Shown: in pieces, positions 9,138 through 17,737 of the stretch
Layout: each line of letters begins with the position of its first letter
Position numbering within the stretch: position 1 is the stretch's first letter
NCBI GenBank assembly: GCA_025963635.1
Contig: JAOQAK010000002.1
Coordinates: 248,001-312,000 of the forward strand
Direction: 5' to 3'
DNA: 64,000 nucleotides
Source of the DNA: Ferruginibacter sp.
GTDB taxonomy: Bacteria > Bacteroidota > Bacteroidia > Chitinophagales > Chitinophagaceae
Notes under the pieces: model-generated
What the model saw: only the letters and a program-made list of their open reading frames with translations
The model's database searches: none
Told to the model about the DNA's origin: nothing
Position numbers and translations under genes: made by a program

Positions 9138-9515
9138 ATGCATGAATTAATTACACGCCTTACCGAAAAGGCAGGCATCAGTACTGAACAGGCTACCAAA
9201 GCATTGGAAACCATCAAAGATTTTGTAATAGAAAAATTTCCAATGATGGCTGGGGCAGTTGACAATTTGTTCGCATCTGAGGAGGCATCAACTACTGCTG
9301 CAACTACTACGGCAGGTGATACCACGGCGGTTATTGATCCGGAAGCGCCAAAAGTTGAAGAACCCACTCTGTTCGACAAAATCAGTGATGTATTGCCAGG
9401 TGAAACCGGTCAAAAAGTCGAAGATTTTGTAAAAGGTGCGGCCCATAAAGCTGAAGATGTTTTCGGGGATGTAAAGGAAAAATTAAGTGGTATGTTTGGA
9501 GGCGAGAAGAAGTAA
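9138..9515 (+). CDS. Small acidic protein of unknown function
   Basis: 125 residues from MHELITRL. An earlier in-frame start at 9054 is less likely. The protein has an N-terminal helical segment (about 1-45), a Thr/Ala-rich linker (about 50-65), and a C-terminal amphipathic helix rich in Lys and Asp with a Gly-rich end (MFGGEKK). There is no signal peptide or membrane segment. I do not recognise the family; the N-terminal part loosely recalls small DUF2780-like helical proteins. It is followed by a strong hairpin terminator. Confidence 0.6.
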   Translation: MHELITRLTEKAGISTEQATKALETIKDFVIEKFPMMAGAVDNLFASEEASTTAATTTAGDTTAVIDPEAPKVEEPTLFDKISDVLPGETGQKVEDFVKGAAHKAEDVFGDVKEKLSGMFGGEKK

Positions 9516-9587
9516 GAGCTTAAAAGTTTAAAATTGATAAGGTAAAGAATGTATTTTTAGATTTGCCGGAGTAAACACCATAATAAT

Positions 9588-9620
9588 AAAGGGCTATTTC
9601 GATTTTTGAAATAGCCCTTT
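9588..9620. terminator. Bidirectional hairpin terminator
   Basis: A perfect 13-bp inverted repeat, AAAGGGCTATTTC (9588-9600) and its complement (9608-9620), has a 7-nt loop and T-rich flanks on both strands. It lies between two convergent genes and probably ends both transcripts. Confidence 0.85.
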
Positions 9621-9733
9621 GTATTTGCAAATGAATTGTTAGCTTATCTAATCCCTATATTTTATGTACTAGTTTTAAGGAGTTCCGGTACCTTATCTAC
9701 CTAATTTACCTTATATAACTTTTACCCCCATCC

Positions 9734-10873
9734 TCACTTAAGCACTTCCCTGCTGATCACCAATTTCTGTATTTCGCTGGTTCCTTCGCCGATGGTACAA
9801 AGTTTACTGTCGCGGTAATATTTCTCAACAGGGAAATCCTTGGTATAGCCATACCCGCCGAATATTTGCACTGCATCTGTACTTACTTTTACTGCTATTT
9901 CACTTGCATAATATTTTGCCATAGCAGCTTCTTTTGTTACGGGCAAACCCCTGTTTTTGAGGTCGCAGGCCTGGTTGACCAGGAGCTCACCGGCTGCTAT
10001 TTCTGTAGCCATGTCAGCAAGTTTAAAACTGATTCCCTGGAAGTTGGCAATGGGTTGGTCAAACTGCTGCCGTTCTTTGGCATATTTAACCGAGGCTTCA
10101 TAGGCTCCCTTTGCAATGCCCAGGCTTAACGCGGCAATGGAGATTCTTCCGCCATCCAATACTTTCATTGATTGTTTAAATCCTTCGCCAGGTTCGCCCA
10201 TCCTGTTGGCATCGGGCACACGGCAATTATCAAATATTATTTCGGCAGTTTCACTGGCCCGCATTCCCAATTTATTTTCTTTCTTGCCGGCACTAAATCC
10301 AGGCGTACCCCGTTCCACAATAAAAGAAGTGCAATTATCTCTTGTCCGGGGTTCACCGGTGCGACAAATTACCACTGCCAGGTCACCGCTTTTGCCGTGT
10401 GTGATCCAGTTTTTAGTACCATTTAAAATCCATTCATCCCCATCCCTTGTGGCCGTAGTTTTCATATTCCCAGCGTCACTGCCGGTGTTGGGTTCGGTAA
10501 GGCCCCATGCACCGAGGAATTCTGCAGTTGCCAGTTTCGGCAGGTATTTTTGCTTTTGGTCTTCGTTGGCAAAGCTTACAATATGCCCGGTACAAAGTGA
10601 GTTGTGTGCAGCAAGGGATAAACCGATAGACCCACAAACTTTGGCAATTTCCTGAATTACCGCGTTGTACTCAAAATAGCCAAAGCCCGAACCTCCATAT
10701 TCCGCCGGCACCAACACTCCCATCAATCCCAATTTGCCCATTTCCTTGAAAATATGCAAAGGGAATTCCTGTGTTTCATCCCATTCCATCAGGTGAGGCC
10801 TGATGAATTGGTGGGCAAATTCACGGGCCGTTTCCGCTACATGCTGTGTTAGTTCGCTCTGTTGAAAATTCAT
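9734..10873 (-). CDS. Acyl-CoA dehydrogenase (short/branched-chain type)
   Basis: FAD-dependent alpha,beta-dehydrogenation of acyl-CoA, passing electrons to ETF. Starting at MNFQQSEL gives 379 residues, the standard length; an ATG eight codons earlier (10897) is possible. Family motifs are present: GLTEPNTGSDAG (first signature), QIFGGYGY, and the C-terminal EGTSEIQ, whose Glu is the catalytic base in the SCAD/butyryl-CoA subgroup. No other beta-oxidation gene is next to it, so the substrate chain length is not resolved. Confidence 0.93.
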   Translation of the reverse strand: MNFQQSELTQHVAETAREFAHQFIRPHLMEWDETQEFPLHIFKEMGKLGLMGVLVPAEYGGSGFGYFEYNAVIQEIAKVCGSIGLSLAAHNSLCTGHIVSFANEDQKQKYLPKLATAEFLGAWGLTEPNTGSDAGNMKTTATRDGDEWILNGTKNWITHGKSGDLAVVICRTGEPRTRDNCTSFIVERGTPGFSAGKKENKLGMRASETAEIIFDNCRVPDANRMGEPGEGFKQSMKVLDGGRISIAALSLGIAKGAYEASVKYAKERQQFDQPIANFQGISFKLADMATEIAAGELLVNQACDLKNRGLPVTKEAAMAKYYASEIAVKVSTDAVQIFGGYGYTKDFPVEKYYRDSKLCTIGEGTSEIQKLVISREVLK

Positions 10874-10965
10874 ATCCCAAATAGGTTGATGATGCAAAAT
10901 AAAGAATTTTAATGTACCATCCTTTGGCTGATCTTATCATGCGGAATAATCAGCGGGATGTAGAT

Positions 10966-11925
10966 TTAGTTAACCTTTAAATAGGGCGCCACTTTATTAA
11001 AAACTTCTTCCGTGATGAGCATAATCTTTTTAAGATCTGTGACAGCGGAGTAATTGCCATGCTGTGCCCGGTACTGAACAATGGCATTGGCAATAGCATA
11101 GCGGAGATAAGGGTGCGATTTTAATTCGTCTTGGGTAGCAGTATTAATATTAATTTGCCGGGGGGCCTGGTTGCTGATCTTCAGTTGAGATTTTATCTTT
11201 TGAAAGGTGGAGTCAGGCAGGCCAAAGATTTCGCTTATTTGTTCTATTCGATAAAACCCACCCAGTTTTTCCCTGAAATTTATGATCCGCTGCGACAATT
11301 TACTGCCGATACCAGGCAAGGCAATGAATGCAGTAGTATCCGCAGAATTGATATCCACAACCATTATGGGAAAGGTTGTTTTTTTATACTCCTTTTTTTC
11401 CAATTGTTTTTCAGGGAGATGGTTTGATGGGCTGGAATTTTGAATTTGTACATAGGGCATCAGGCGCTGCACCTCATCTTCATGCAGCCCCCATATTTTA
11501 CCAATATCTTCCTTTTTATAAAATTTACCTCCTTTTGATAAATAATTTTGAATGGTGGCGATAGTTTTATCGCGGATGCCAAGTCGCTTCCAGTCGGCAG
11601 GAGTTGCCAGGTTTGGATCGAAGTAAAACATTTCACCCTTGAAAGCTTGATTGTGCTCATAAGTGCCGGGAGATGAGTGATTATTTTGATCGTTGCGTTT
11701 GTATACAGCCGGGCTCGCCAACTGGTCTGAGCTATCTTCCTGGCTTGCCTGGAATAAAGCAATTTCCTTTTCAAAAGCAGTGTGGTCGTATGTTTTTTCT
11801 TTAATCACATAGGGATATAGGAATGGCAGTAACATGAAAAACACGATCAGGGAAATGAGGACGAGGATGCCGGTGCGTTCCTTTTTAGTAAAACTCAGGT
11901 AATCGGAAATGAAATGTTTCCACAT
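10966..11925 (-). CDS. Membrane-anchored helix-hairpin-helix protein (ComEA-like repeats)
   Basis: 319 residues from MWKHFISD. The open frame extends 17 codons further but that part is unlikely. One hydrophobic segment (about residues 18-38) anchors it with most of the chain outside. Three helix-hairpin-helix units follow: one around WKRLGIRDKTIATIQNYL, one around FIALPGIGSKLSQRIINFR, and a C-terminal one around LRYAIANAIVQYR. The second unit (NSADTTAFIALPGIG) is the typical ComEA DNA-binding hairpin. ComEA binds DNA in the periplasm during uptake. Triple-HhH versions are common in Bacteroidota and their function is less clear. No competence gene is adjacent apart from a distant TfoX-like gene. 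Confidence 0.8.
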   Translation of the reverse strand: MWKHFISDYLSFTKKERTGILVLISLIVFFMLLPFLYPYVIKEKTYDHTAFEKEIALFQASQEDSSDQLASPAVYKRNDQNNHSSPGTYEHNQAFKGEMFYFDPNLATPADWKRLGIRDKTIATIQNYLSKGGKFYKKEDIGKIWGLHEDEVQRLMPYVQIQNSSPSNHLPEKQLEKKEYKKTTFPIMVVDINSADTTAFIALPGIGSKLSQRIINFREKLGGFYRIEQISEIFGLPDSTFQKIKSQLKISNQAPRQININTATQDELKSHPYLRYAIANAIVQYRAQHGNYSAVTDLKKIMLITEEVFNKVAPYLKVN

Positions 11926-12077
11926 GGCTAACGGAATTGAGTAAGCCAAAGTAGCAACAATAAATTGAATTAGCAACCGGTAAAATAAACAGGAAAAGAG
12001 GAGGTTTTATGGGTGGTTCAGGGTTGCCGAATACTAAGCTGAAGTTCATGTCAATAATTTAGTGCTAACTGTAATTA

Positions 12078-12100
12078 CACGAATTTGAGCCACGAATTAC
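12078..12100. repeat. CACGAATT-type intergenic repeat
   Basis: Two direct copies of CACGAATT (12078 and 12091) lie in the 268-base gap between two minus-strand genes. Related sequence occurs at 44963-45027. Confidence 0.4.
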
Positions 12101-12193
12101 AAGAATCAAGAAACAAACACTGTACTAATTTCGAATCGGCTTGTATGATGCGTGCCGTAAATAATCGGGATAATGAATACGCTTATATCTAGC

Positions 12194-12982
12194 CTATGAC
12201 ACTTCAGGAAAACTAAGTTGCAGCCCATCGTACGCCAGGTGGGTGCCAGCCGGAAGTTTACTATTGATGTTATCGTACATCCCCAGTTGATGGCTTACAT
12301 GAGTAAAATAAGCTTCCGGAACTTGCAGGTCATGCACCAGGGCCAGCGCTTCGTCAAGGGTATAATGGGAGAGATGTTTTTTATGACGCAATGCATTGAT
12401 TACAACGGTATCACTTCCTTTAATCTTTTCTTTTTCCACATCATCAATCCTGTTTGCATCGGTGATATAGGTGAAGTTGCCGAAGCGAAAACCAAAAACG
12501 GGCATATTTAAATGCCATACCAGCACGGGGATCACCGGTATATCGCCAATGATAAAAGGCTCCAGGTCAATGATGTTTAAATTTACTTCCGGGATGCCGG
12601 GGTATTTTTTATCTGTAAAGATGTAATAGAATTCGCGTTTGAGGGCATCTAATGTTAGCGTGTTGGCATATACTTCCATTGGCTTTCCTGAAAGAAAAGT
12701 AAACGCCTTTACATCATCAAAGCCCGCGATATGATCTTTGTGTGGATGAGTAAATAATACTGCATCCAGTTTCTTCACCTTTTCACGAAGCATTTGGTAC
12801 CTGAAATCCGGGGTGGTATCCACCACGAATGAGGTGCTGGCACTTTGCACTAAAATACTGCTGCGTAAACGCTTGTCTTTTTTATCGGTGGAAGTACATA
12901 CCAGGCACTCGCAGCCGATCATAGGCACTCCGCTGCTGGTACCGGTGCCGAGAAAAGTTATGTTTAATGGGGGGCTTTGCAC
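12194..12982 (-). CDS. MBL-fold metallo-hydrolase (PhnP/RNase Z-like)
   Basis: 262-residue metallo-beta-lactamase-fold enzyme. The metal motif HPHKDH (His79, His81, Asp83, His84) fits HxHxDH. It is preceded by FLGTGTSSGVP and GCECLVC, a Cys-rich N-terminal signature also seen in PhnP-like cyclic phosphodiesterases. Later metal ligands are plausible in VWHLNMP, ITDAN and THVSHQ. The substrate is unknown; cyclic phosphate esters or RNA are possible from the family. Signal peptide and membrane segments are absent. It stands alone on the minus strand. Confidence 0.85.
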   Translation of the reverse strand: MQSPPLNITFLGTGTSSGVPMIGCECLVCTSTDKKDKRLRSSILVQSASTSFVVDTTPDFRYQMLREKVKKLDAVLFTHPHKDHIAGFDDVKAFTFLSGKPMEVYANTLTLDALKREFYYIFTDKKYPGIPEVNLNIIDLEPFIIGDIPVIPVLVWHLNMPVFGFRFGNFTYITDANRIDDVEKEKIKGSDTVVINALRHKKHLSHYTLDEALALVHDLQVPEAYFTHVSHQLGMYDNINSKLPAGTHLAYDGLQLSFPEVS

Positions 12983-13018
12983 GGCGCAAAATTAGGGGTT
13001 TGAAGATAATTAATTTCA

Positions 13019-13050
13019 CGCAAAGACGCAAAGGTGCAAAGATGCATAAG
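13019..13050. repeat. Tandem 8-nt repeat
   Basis: Four imperfect units of 8 nt: CGCAAAGA, CGCAAAGG, TGCAAAGA, TGCATAAG. They lie in a 213-base gap between two minus-strand genes. Such CGCAAAG tracts are familiar in Bacteroidota intergenic DNA. Confidence 0.6.
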
Positions 13051-13195
13051 GAACAACGACAAGAACTGGCCGGTAAAGCATTTGAATCTTTTATTTTATG
13101 GAATTGTATGCGTCTGGAAATGGAATTAAAATATTTTTAAAGAAAAATCCGGGTGGTAAATTGTTTATGGAGCGCGGGAATTATCTTAACAAAGA

Positions 13196-13465
13196 TCATT
13201 TTTCATTTACAAGGCTCATTACCTCGTCATACATCTTCTGGCTTTCGTGGGTAAGTGAATCAACATGGATATTCAGTTGGGGCATCAGGTCCACCAGTGT
13301 GTTGATCCTGCCTTCAGTTTGTAAAAATTTATTCAGCACTACCACGCGTTTTTCCTGCAGGATGCAATAACCGCTTTGGAAATTGCCTCTTTCATAACGG
13401 ATCACATAGCCGCTTTCTTCCGCTATTTTTTCAATTTTATCTAATGTGTTTTGTGTGTATTTCAT
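13196..13465 (-). CDS. Small conserved protein of unknown function
   Basis: 89 residues from MKYTQNTL. The frame stays open upstream to 13606, but that part runs through palindromic repeats and is not coding. Predicted mixed alpha/beta: an N-terminal helix, then two strands (VIRYERG, GYCILQEKRVVVL), then helices. There is no signal peptide. It sits 147 bases downstream of the porX stop on the same strand, with two perfect palindromes between them. I have seen similar short proteins beside porX-like genes in Bacteroidota but cannot name the family. Confidence 0.65.
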   Translation of the reverse strand: MKYTQNTLDKIEKIAEESGYVIRYERGNFQSGYCILQEKRVVVLNKFLQTEGRINTLVDLMPQLNIHVDSLTHESQKMYDEVMSLVNEK

Positions 13466-13565
13466 GCTTACCACTGCTGTCAAAAAACGTTTGTTGTTGT
13501 TTTGGGTGCAACTTCCCATTAATGACGAACAATAAAAAAAAACGTTTTCAACAAACGTTGATAAC

Positions 13566-13613
13566 GTAGAGACGCAATGCATTGCGTCTCTACACATGCA
13601 ATGCATTGCATGT
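13566..13613. repeat. Two adjacent perfect palindromes
   Basis: A 28-bp perfect palindrome (13566-13593, half GTAGAGACGCAATG) is joined directly to a 20-bp perfect palindrome (13594-13613, half ACATGCAATG). Both share the core GCAATGCATTGC. The second touches the last base of the porX stop codon. They would form strong hairpins in RNA but have no T tract, so they look like a REP-type mobile palindrome rather than a classical terminator. Confidence 0.85.
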
Positions 13614-15169
13614 TACCTGTTCGTCATCCGAACCACCGGTACAATCATTTCCTCCAGGCTTACGCCACCGTGCTGAAATGTATTTTTATAATAATTTACG
13701 AAATGATTGTAATTATTGGGATAACAAAGAAACATATCTCCCTTGGCGAAAATAAACGACGAATTCACATTTGGCACCGGTAAACCAGCTTCCCGCGGAT
13801 TTTTAAAGGCCAACACATCTTTGGGTTCGTAATTTAAATTTCGGCCATGTTTATAACGCAGGTTGGCCGTGGTTTGTTTATCGCCGATCACTTTTGCGGG
13901 TGTTTTTACCCTTACACTTCCATGATCGGTACCCACGATCACCGTAACCTTTTTATCAGCTATTTTCTTTAATGCCTGGTGAAGCGGGGAATGCTCAAAC
14001 CAGCTTTCGGTGATACTGCGGTAACTGGTTTCATCACCGGCCAGTTCCTTCAAGACTTCCATTTCAGTGCGTGCGTGGCTCAACATATCCACAAAATTAT
14101 ACACGATTACATTGATATCATTGTCGAGCATGTTATGGATATTGTCTACCAAACGTTGTCCGTCGTGATTGTTGGTAATCTTCGTATAGGAATATTTCAG
14201 GTCGCCCTTGCCAAGGCGCTTTAGCTGGGCTTTGAAAAATTCTTCTTCGAACAGGTTTTTGCCGCCGTCTTCGTCATCGTTTTTCCATTGGGTTGCAAAA
14301 TGTTTTTCAATATCTACGGGCAACATACCCGCAAAAATTGCATTCCGTGCATACTGGGTGGCGGTTGGAAGAATGCTGTAAAAAGTTTCTTCCTCCTGGA
14401 TACGAAAACTTGCAGCAAAAATGGGCTGGATGGTTTTCCATTGGTCGAACCGAAGATTGTCGATCAGCACAAAAAACAATGGCGTACCCTTTTCAAGATG
14501 CGGAAATACTTTGTACTTCATCATGGTATGGCTCATAATAGGACCTTCGGTACTTTTATCGCCCACCCAGGAAGCATAATTCCGGGAAATAAATTTAAAG
14601 AACTCTGTATTGGCTTCCGCCTTTTGCGATTGGAATACCTCCTGCATCTCCGGACTATCGCTTTTTTTCATTTCTAATTCCCAATACACCAGCTTTTTGT
14701 AGATCTCCATCCATTCATTGTAATCCGGGTTGTTGCTGAGTGCCATAAACAAGCTCCTGAATTCCTGCTGGTAGGCTGACGTGGTTTTTTCGGCCACCAA
14801 TCTCTTATTGTCGATCAATTTTTTCAAGCTTAGCCAAACCTGGTTGGGATTTACAGGCTTGATCAAGTAATCGCTTATTTGGGAGCCGATGGCTTCATCC
14901 ATCAGGTTTTCGGCCTCGTTTTTTGTAATGAGTACTACCGGCAGGTTGCTGTTTACCTCCTTGATCTGCTGAAGGGTTTGCAAACCGGTAATGCCGGGCA
15001 TGCTCTCATCCATTAATACTACGTCAACGATATTTTTTTTTACATATTCAACTGCATCAAAACCGTTTGTTTTGGTTTGCACTTCATAGCCTTTGTTCTC
15101 TAAAAACAGGATCTGCGAGGTAAGGCTTTCAATTTCGTCGTCTACCCAAAGTATTTTTGATATGCTCAT
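13613..15169 (-). CDS. porX: PorX-type response regulator with PglZ domain (type IX secretion)
   Basis: 518 residues. The N-terminal receiver domain has the acidic pocket DD (10-11), phospho-acceptor Asp54 in VLMDESMPG, and the conserved Lys in YLIKPV. The C-terminal PglZ/alkaline-phosphatase-like domain carries DNLRFDQW, TATQYARNA (candidate nucleophile Thr) and GTDHGSV with metal-ligand Asp/His. This architecture and length match PorX, which with the kinase PorY and sigma factor SigP controls type IX secretion genes in Porphyromonas and relatives. No porY is seen in the window. It is divergent from the HD-hydrolase/lpxD cluster, with back-to-back promoters. Confidence 0.93.
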   Translation of the reverse strand: MSISKILWVDDEIESLTSQILFLENKGYEVQTKTNGFDAVEYVKKNIVDVVLMDESMPGITGLQTLQQIKEVNSNLPVVLITKNEAENLMDEAIGSQISDYLIKPVNPNQVWLSLKKLIDNKRLVAEKTTSAYQQEFRSLFMALSNNPDYNEWMEIYKKLVYWELEMKKSDSPEMQEVFQSQKAEANTEFFKFISRNYASWVGDKSTEGPIMSHTMMKYKVFPHLEKGTPLFFVLIDNLRFDQWKTIQPIFAASFRIQEEETFYSILPTATQYARNAIFAGMLPVDIEKHFATQWKNDDEDGGKNLFEEEFFKAQLKRLGKGDLKYSYTKITNNHDGQRLVDNIHNMLDNDINVIVYNFVDMLSHARTEMEVLKELAGDETSYRSITESWFEHSPLHQALKKIADKKVTVIVGTDHGSVRVKTPAKVIGDKQTTANLRYKHGRNLNYEPKDVLAFKNPREAGLPVPNVNSSFIFAKGDMFLCYPNNYNHFVNYYKNTFQHGGVSLEEMIVPVVRMTNR

Positions 15170-15247
15170 GAAAATGAATTAAAAATTAAAATTAAAAGTA
15201 AAGAAGGAAGCACGAGAATTTTTAATTCATCCGACTTGCAATCCTTA

Positions 15248-15255
15248 CAAATTTA
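15248..15255 (-). promoter_or_regulatory. Probable -7 element of porX
   Basis: TAAATTTG on the minus strand, an exact TAnnTTTG, lies 78 nt upstream of the porX ATG. Confidence 0.5.
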
Positions 15256-15286
15256 AATTTTAAAGCCAACGCTTACCAGCTTTATT

Positions 15287-15294
15287 TAGCTTTG
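15287..15294 (+). promoter_or_regulatory. Probable -7 element of the HD-hydrolase/lpxD cluster
   Basis: TAGCTTTG fits TAnnTTTG and lies about 68 nt before the ATG at 15363. It is only 31 bases from the divergent porX element, so the two upstream promoter regions overlap. Confidence 0.5.
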
Positions 15295-15362
15295 TGCATC
15301 TTTTAACAAATAAGCATTTAAATTGAATGCAGAACCATACACCGTAAACTATAAACACCTAA

Positions 15363-16544
15363 ATGCCCCCCAGGAAAATAATCAATGACCCTGTTTATGG
15401 CTTTATCACCGTTGATGATGAACTCATCTTTAAAATAATTGCGCATCCTTATTACCAACGGCTTCGCCGGATACACCAGATGGCAATGGCATTACTGGTG
15501 TATCCCGGTGCGGTACATACACGTCTCCTCCATTCCCTTGGGGCGTATCATTTAATGCGCAACGCCTTACACGAGTTGCGTAATAAGGGAGTGGAAATTA
15601 CCCGGGCTGAAGACCAGGCAGCCAAGATCGCCATCCTTTTGCATGATATTGGTCACGGCCCCTTTAGTCATGCGCTCGAAAATGTATTGATTGAAGGAAT
15701 GCACCACGAGGAAATTTCCCTGCTGCTGATGAAAGACCTGAACACCCAGTTTGGTGGTCAACTACAGATGGCCCTGGACATATTTACCAATGCATATCCT
15801 AAAAAATTTTTATACCAACTGGTGAGCGGCCAGCTCGACGTAGACAGGATGGACTATCTCACAAGGGACAGTTTTTTTTCCGGCGTAAGCGAGGGAGTAA
15901 TTGGGTATGACCGGATCATAAAAATGCTAACGGTTCACAATGGTGAACTGATGGTGGAAGAAAAAGGAATCTACTCCATTGAAAAATTTCTCGTTTCCCG
16001 CCGGCTGATGTATTGGCAGGTGTACCTGCATAAAACTGTTTTGTGTGCAGAGCAGATGTTAAAGAGAGTAATTAAGAGGGCAAAATATATCCGGGCAGCT
16101 ACTCAACTGCCGCTTCACCAGTTTATCAATGAACCGGTAGAGACCGTAACACTGGAACAGTTTTGTAACCTGGACGATTACGACGTGGTATCAGCTATAA
16201 AAGGCTGGTGTGCGCATGAAGACCCGGTTTTATCCTATTTAAGCAAGGGGATCATTCACCGGGATCTGCTGAAAGTAAAATATTTTTCCGAACCGGTAAG
16301 TGAACAAATGATGCAGGAAAAAACGGCCGAAGCCATGCAAAGAATGAGCATCAGCGCCGAAAATGCGGCCTGGCTGGTATTTACCGGGGAGGCCTCGAGC
16401 AGCACCTATAATTTTGAAGATGAGCATATCCATATATTGTTTAAAGATGGATCGGTAAAGGATATCTCGGAAGTGGACGACGCCCTCATCAATCAAAACC
16501 TGAGCGGCAAGGTTAAAAAATATTACATTTGTTACTTAAGATAG
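15363..16544 (+). CDS. HD-domain phosphohydrolase (dNTPase/SAMHD1-like)
   Basis: 393-residue cytoplasmic HD-superfamily hydrolase. Motifs: the HTRLLHSLGAYHLM segment (first His), LLHDIGHGPFSHALE (HD pair), and the LDVDRMDYLTRDSFF segment (distal Asp), the layout of the dGTPase/SAMHD1 branch. The substrate is probably a nucleotide, but dNTP triphosphatase activity is inferred from fold relatives only. It is the first plus-strand gene after the porX divergence and precedes lpxD by 78 bases, so it may share that transcript. Confidence 0.88.
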   Translation: MPPRKIINDPVYGFITVDDELIFKIIAHPYYQRLRRIHQMAMALLVYPGAVHTRLLHSLGAYHLMRNALHELRNKGVEITRAEDQAAKIAILLHDIGHGPFSHALENVLIEGMHHEEISLLLMKDLNTQFGGQLQMALDIFTNAYPKKFLYQLVSGQLDVDRMDYLTRDSFFSGVSEGVIGYDRIIKMLTVHNGELMVEEKGIYSIEKFLVSRRLMYWQVYLHKTVLCAEQMLKRVIKRAKYIRAATQLPLHQFINEPVETVTLEQFCNLDDYDVVSAIKGWCAHEDPVLSYLSKGIIHRDLLKVKYFSEPVSEQMMQEKTAEAMQRMSISAENAAWLVFTGEASSSTYNFEDEHIHILFKDGSVKDISEVDDALINQNLSGKVKKYYICYLR

Positions 16545-16622
16545 CGGTTCCCGTTTTGCAGTAAATCATTGAACACAATCGGTTCACTAACTGTTTGGAA
16601 CAATCGCTAAAAGCTAAAAAAT

Positions 16623-17669
16623 ATGCAATTCTCCGCAGCACAGATCGCCATGATGATCAATGGCAAAATAGAAGGCAATGCCGATGCGCAGGTTGCATCT
16701 TTCGGTAAAATAGAAGAAGCGATCAGCGGACAGCTTGCTTTTTTAGCAAATCCGAAGTATGAAGAATACCTATACACCACCAATGCATCGATCATCATTA
16801 TCAACGAATCACAAGAACTAAAACATTCTATCCAGGCTACCCTGATACGGGTTCCGGATGCCTATACTGCCTTCGCTACTTTACTGGATAAATACCAACA
16901 GATACAAACACAACAATTAAGCGGCATTCAGCAACCGGCTTATATTGATGCTACTTCCAAAATTGGGGAGGGGGTTTTTATTGGTGCATTTTCGTATATT
17001 GGGGAGAACGCTATTATTGGTAATGCTGCCAAAATTTTCCCCAACGCGTATATTGGCAACAATGTAATTGTGGGTGAAAACTCCATTGTTCACCCCGGTG
17101 TAAAAATTTACCACAATTGTATTATTGGCAAAAATGTGGTGATCCACGGCGGTACAATTATCGGTGGCGATGGTTTTGGATTTGCTCCACAAGCGGATGG
17201 CACTTTTAAAAAAGTACCCCAAATTGGCAATGTAATCATTGAAGATGATGTGGAGATCGGCTCCAACACCACCATTGACCGCGGAACAATGGGCAGTACG
17301 CTTATTAAAGCAGGTGCCAAGCTGGATAACCTGCTGCAAATTGCCCATAATGTGGAGATTGGTAACAATTCGGTGATTGCGGCACAGGCAGGCATCAGCG
17401 GAAGCACAAAAGTGGGTAACAATGTGATGATTGGAGGACAGGTAGGAATTGTTGGCCATTTGACGATCGCCGATGGAAGCAAAATAAATGCCCAAAGCGG
17501 GGTAAGTAAATCGATAAAAACTCCCAATACAGCGGTCACCGGATCGCCTGCATTTGATTATACCGCCGCACTAAGGAGCCAGGCAATCGCAAGGAAATTA
17601 CCCGACCTGGAAAAAAGAATCAAGGAACTCGAGGAAATTGTGAAAGAGATGAAAGACAGGGTAGCCTGA
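16623..17669 (+). CDS. lpxD: UDP-3-O-acylglucosamine N-acyltransferase
   Basis: Third step of lipid A synthesis: transfers a 3-hydroxyacyl chain from ACP to the amine of UDP-3-O-acyl-glucosamine. 348 residues: an N-terminal uridine-binding domain (about 1-105), a left-handed beta helix of hexapeptide repeats (about 110-300) and a C-terminal basic coiled helix. The catalytic His is in QIAHNVEIG near residue 240. GGDGFGFAP is a family signature. It belongs to the plus-strand cluster with lpxC-fabZ and lpxA, from which it is separated by the DUF5686 gene. Confidence 0.96.
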   Translation: MQFSAAQIAMMINGKIEGNADAQVASFGKIEEAISGQLAFLANPKYEEYLYTTNASIIIINESQELKHSIQATLIRVPDAYTAFATLLDKYQQIQTQQLSGIQQPAYIDATSKIGEGVFIGAFSYIGENAIIGNAAKIFPNAYIGNNVIVGENSIVHPGVKIYHNCIIGKNVVIHGGTIIGGDGFGFAPQADGTFKKVPQIGNVIIEDDVEIGSNTTIDRGTMGSTLIKAGAKLDNLLQIAHNVEIGNNSVIAAQAGISGSTKVGNNVMIGGQVGIVGHLTIADGSKINAQSGVSKSIKTPNTAVTGSPAFDYTAALRSQAIARKLPDLEKRIKELEEIVKEMKDRVA

Positions 17670-17737
17670 GCGCTTACCTGGTAACCAACGATCGCTTGCC
17701 CATCCCTGATTAATTATTCACTACAATTTTTGCAATT

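Noticed and set aside
10929..10957. Imperfect hairpin between the HhH gene and acyl-CoA dehydrogenase
   Set aside because: Bulged, with no T tract on either strand; not convincing as a terminator.
13466..13606. N-terminal extension of the small protein at 13196
   Set aside because: It translates the palindromic repeats (MHCMCRDAMHC) and is not protein-like.
16917..17539. Two long antisense frames over lpxD
   Set aside because: Caused by the regular hexapeptide-repeat codons of lpxD. Not genes.
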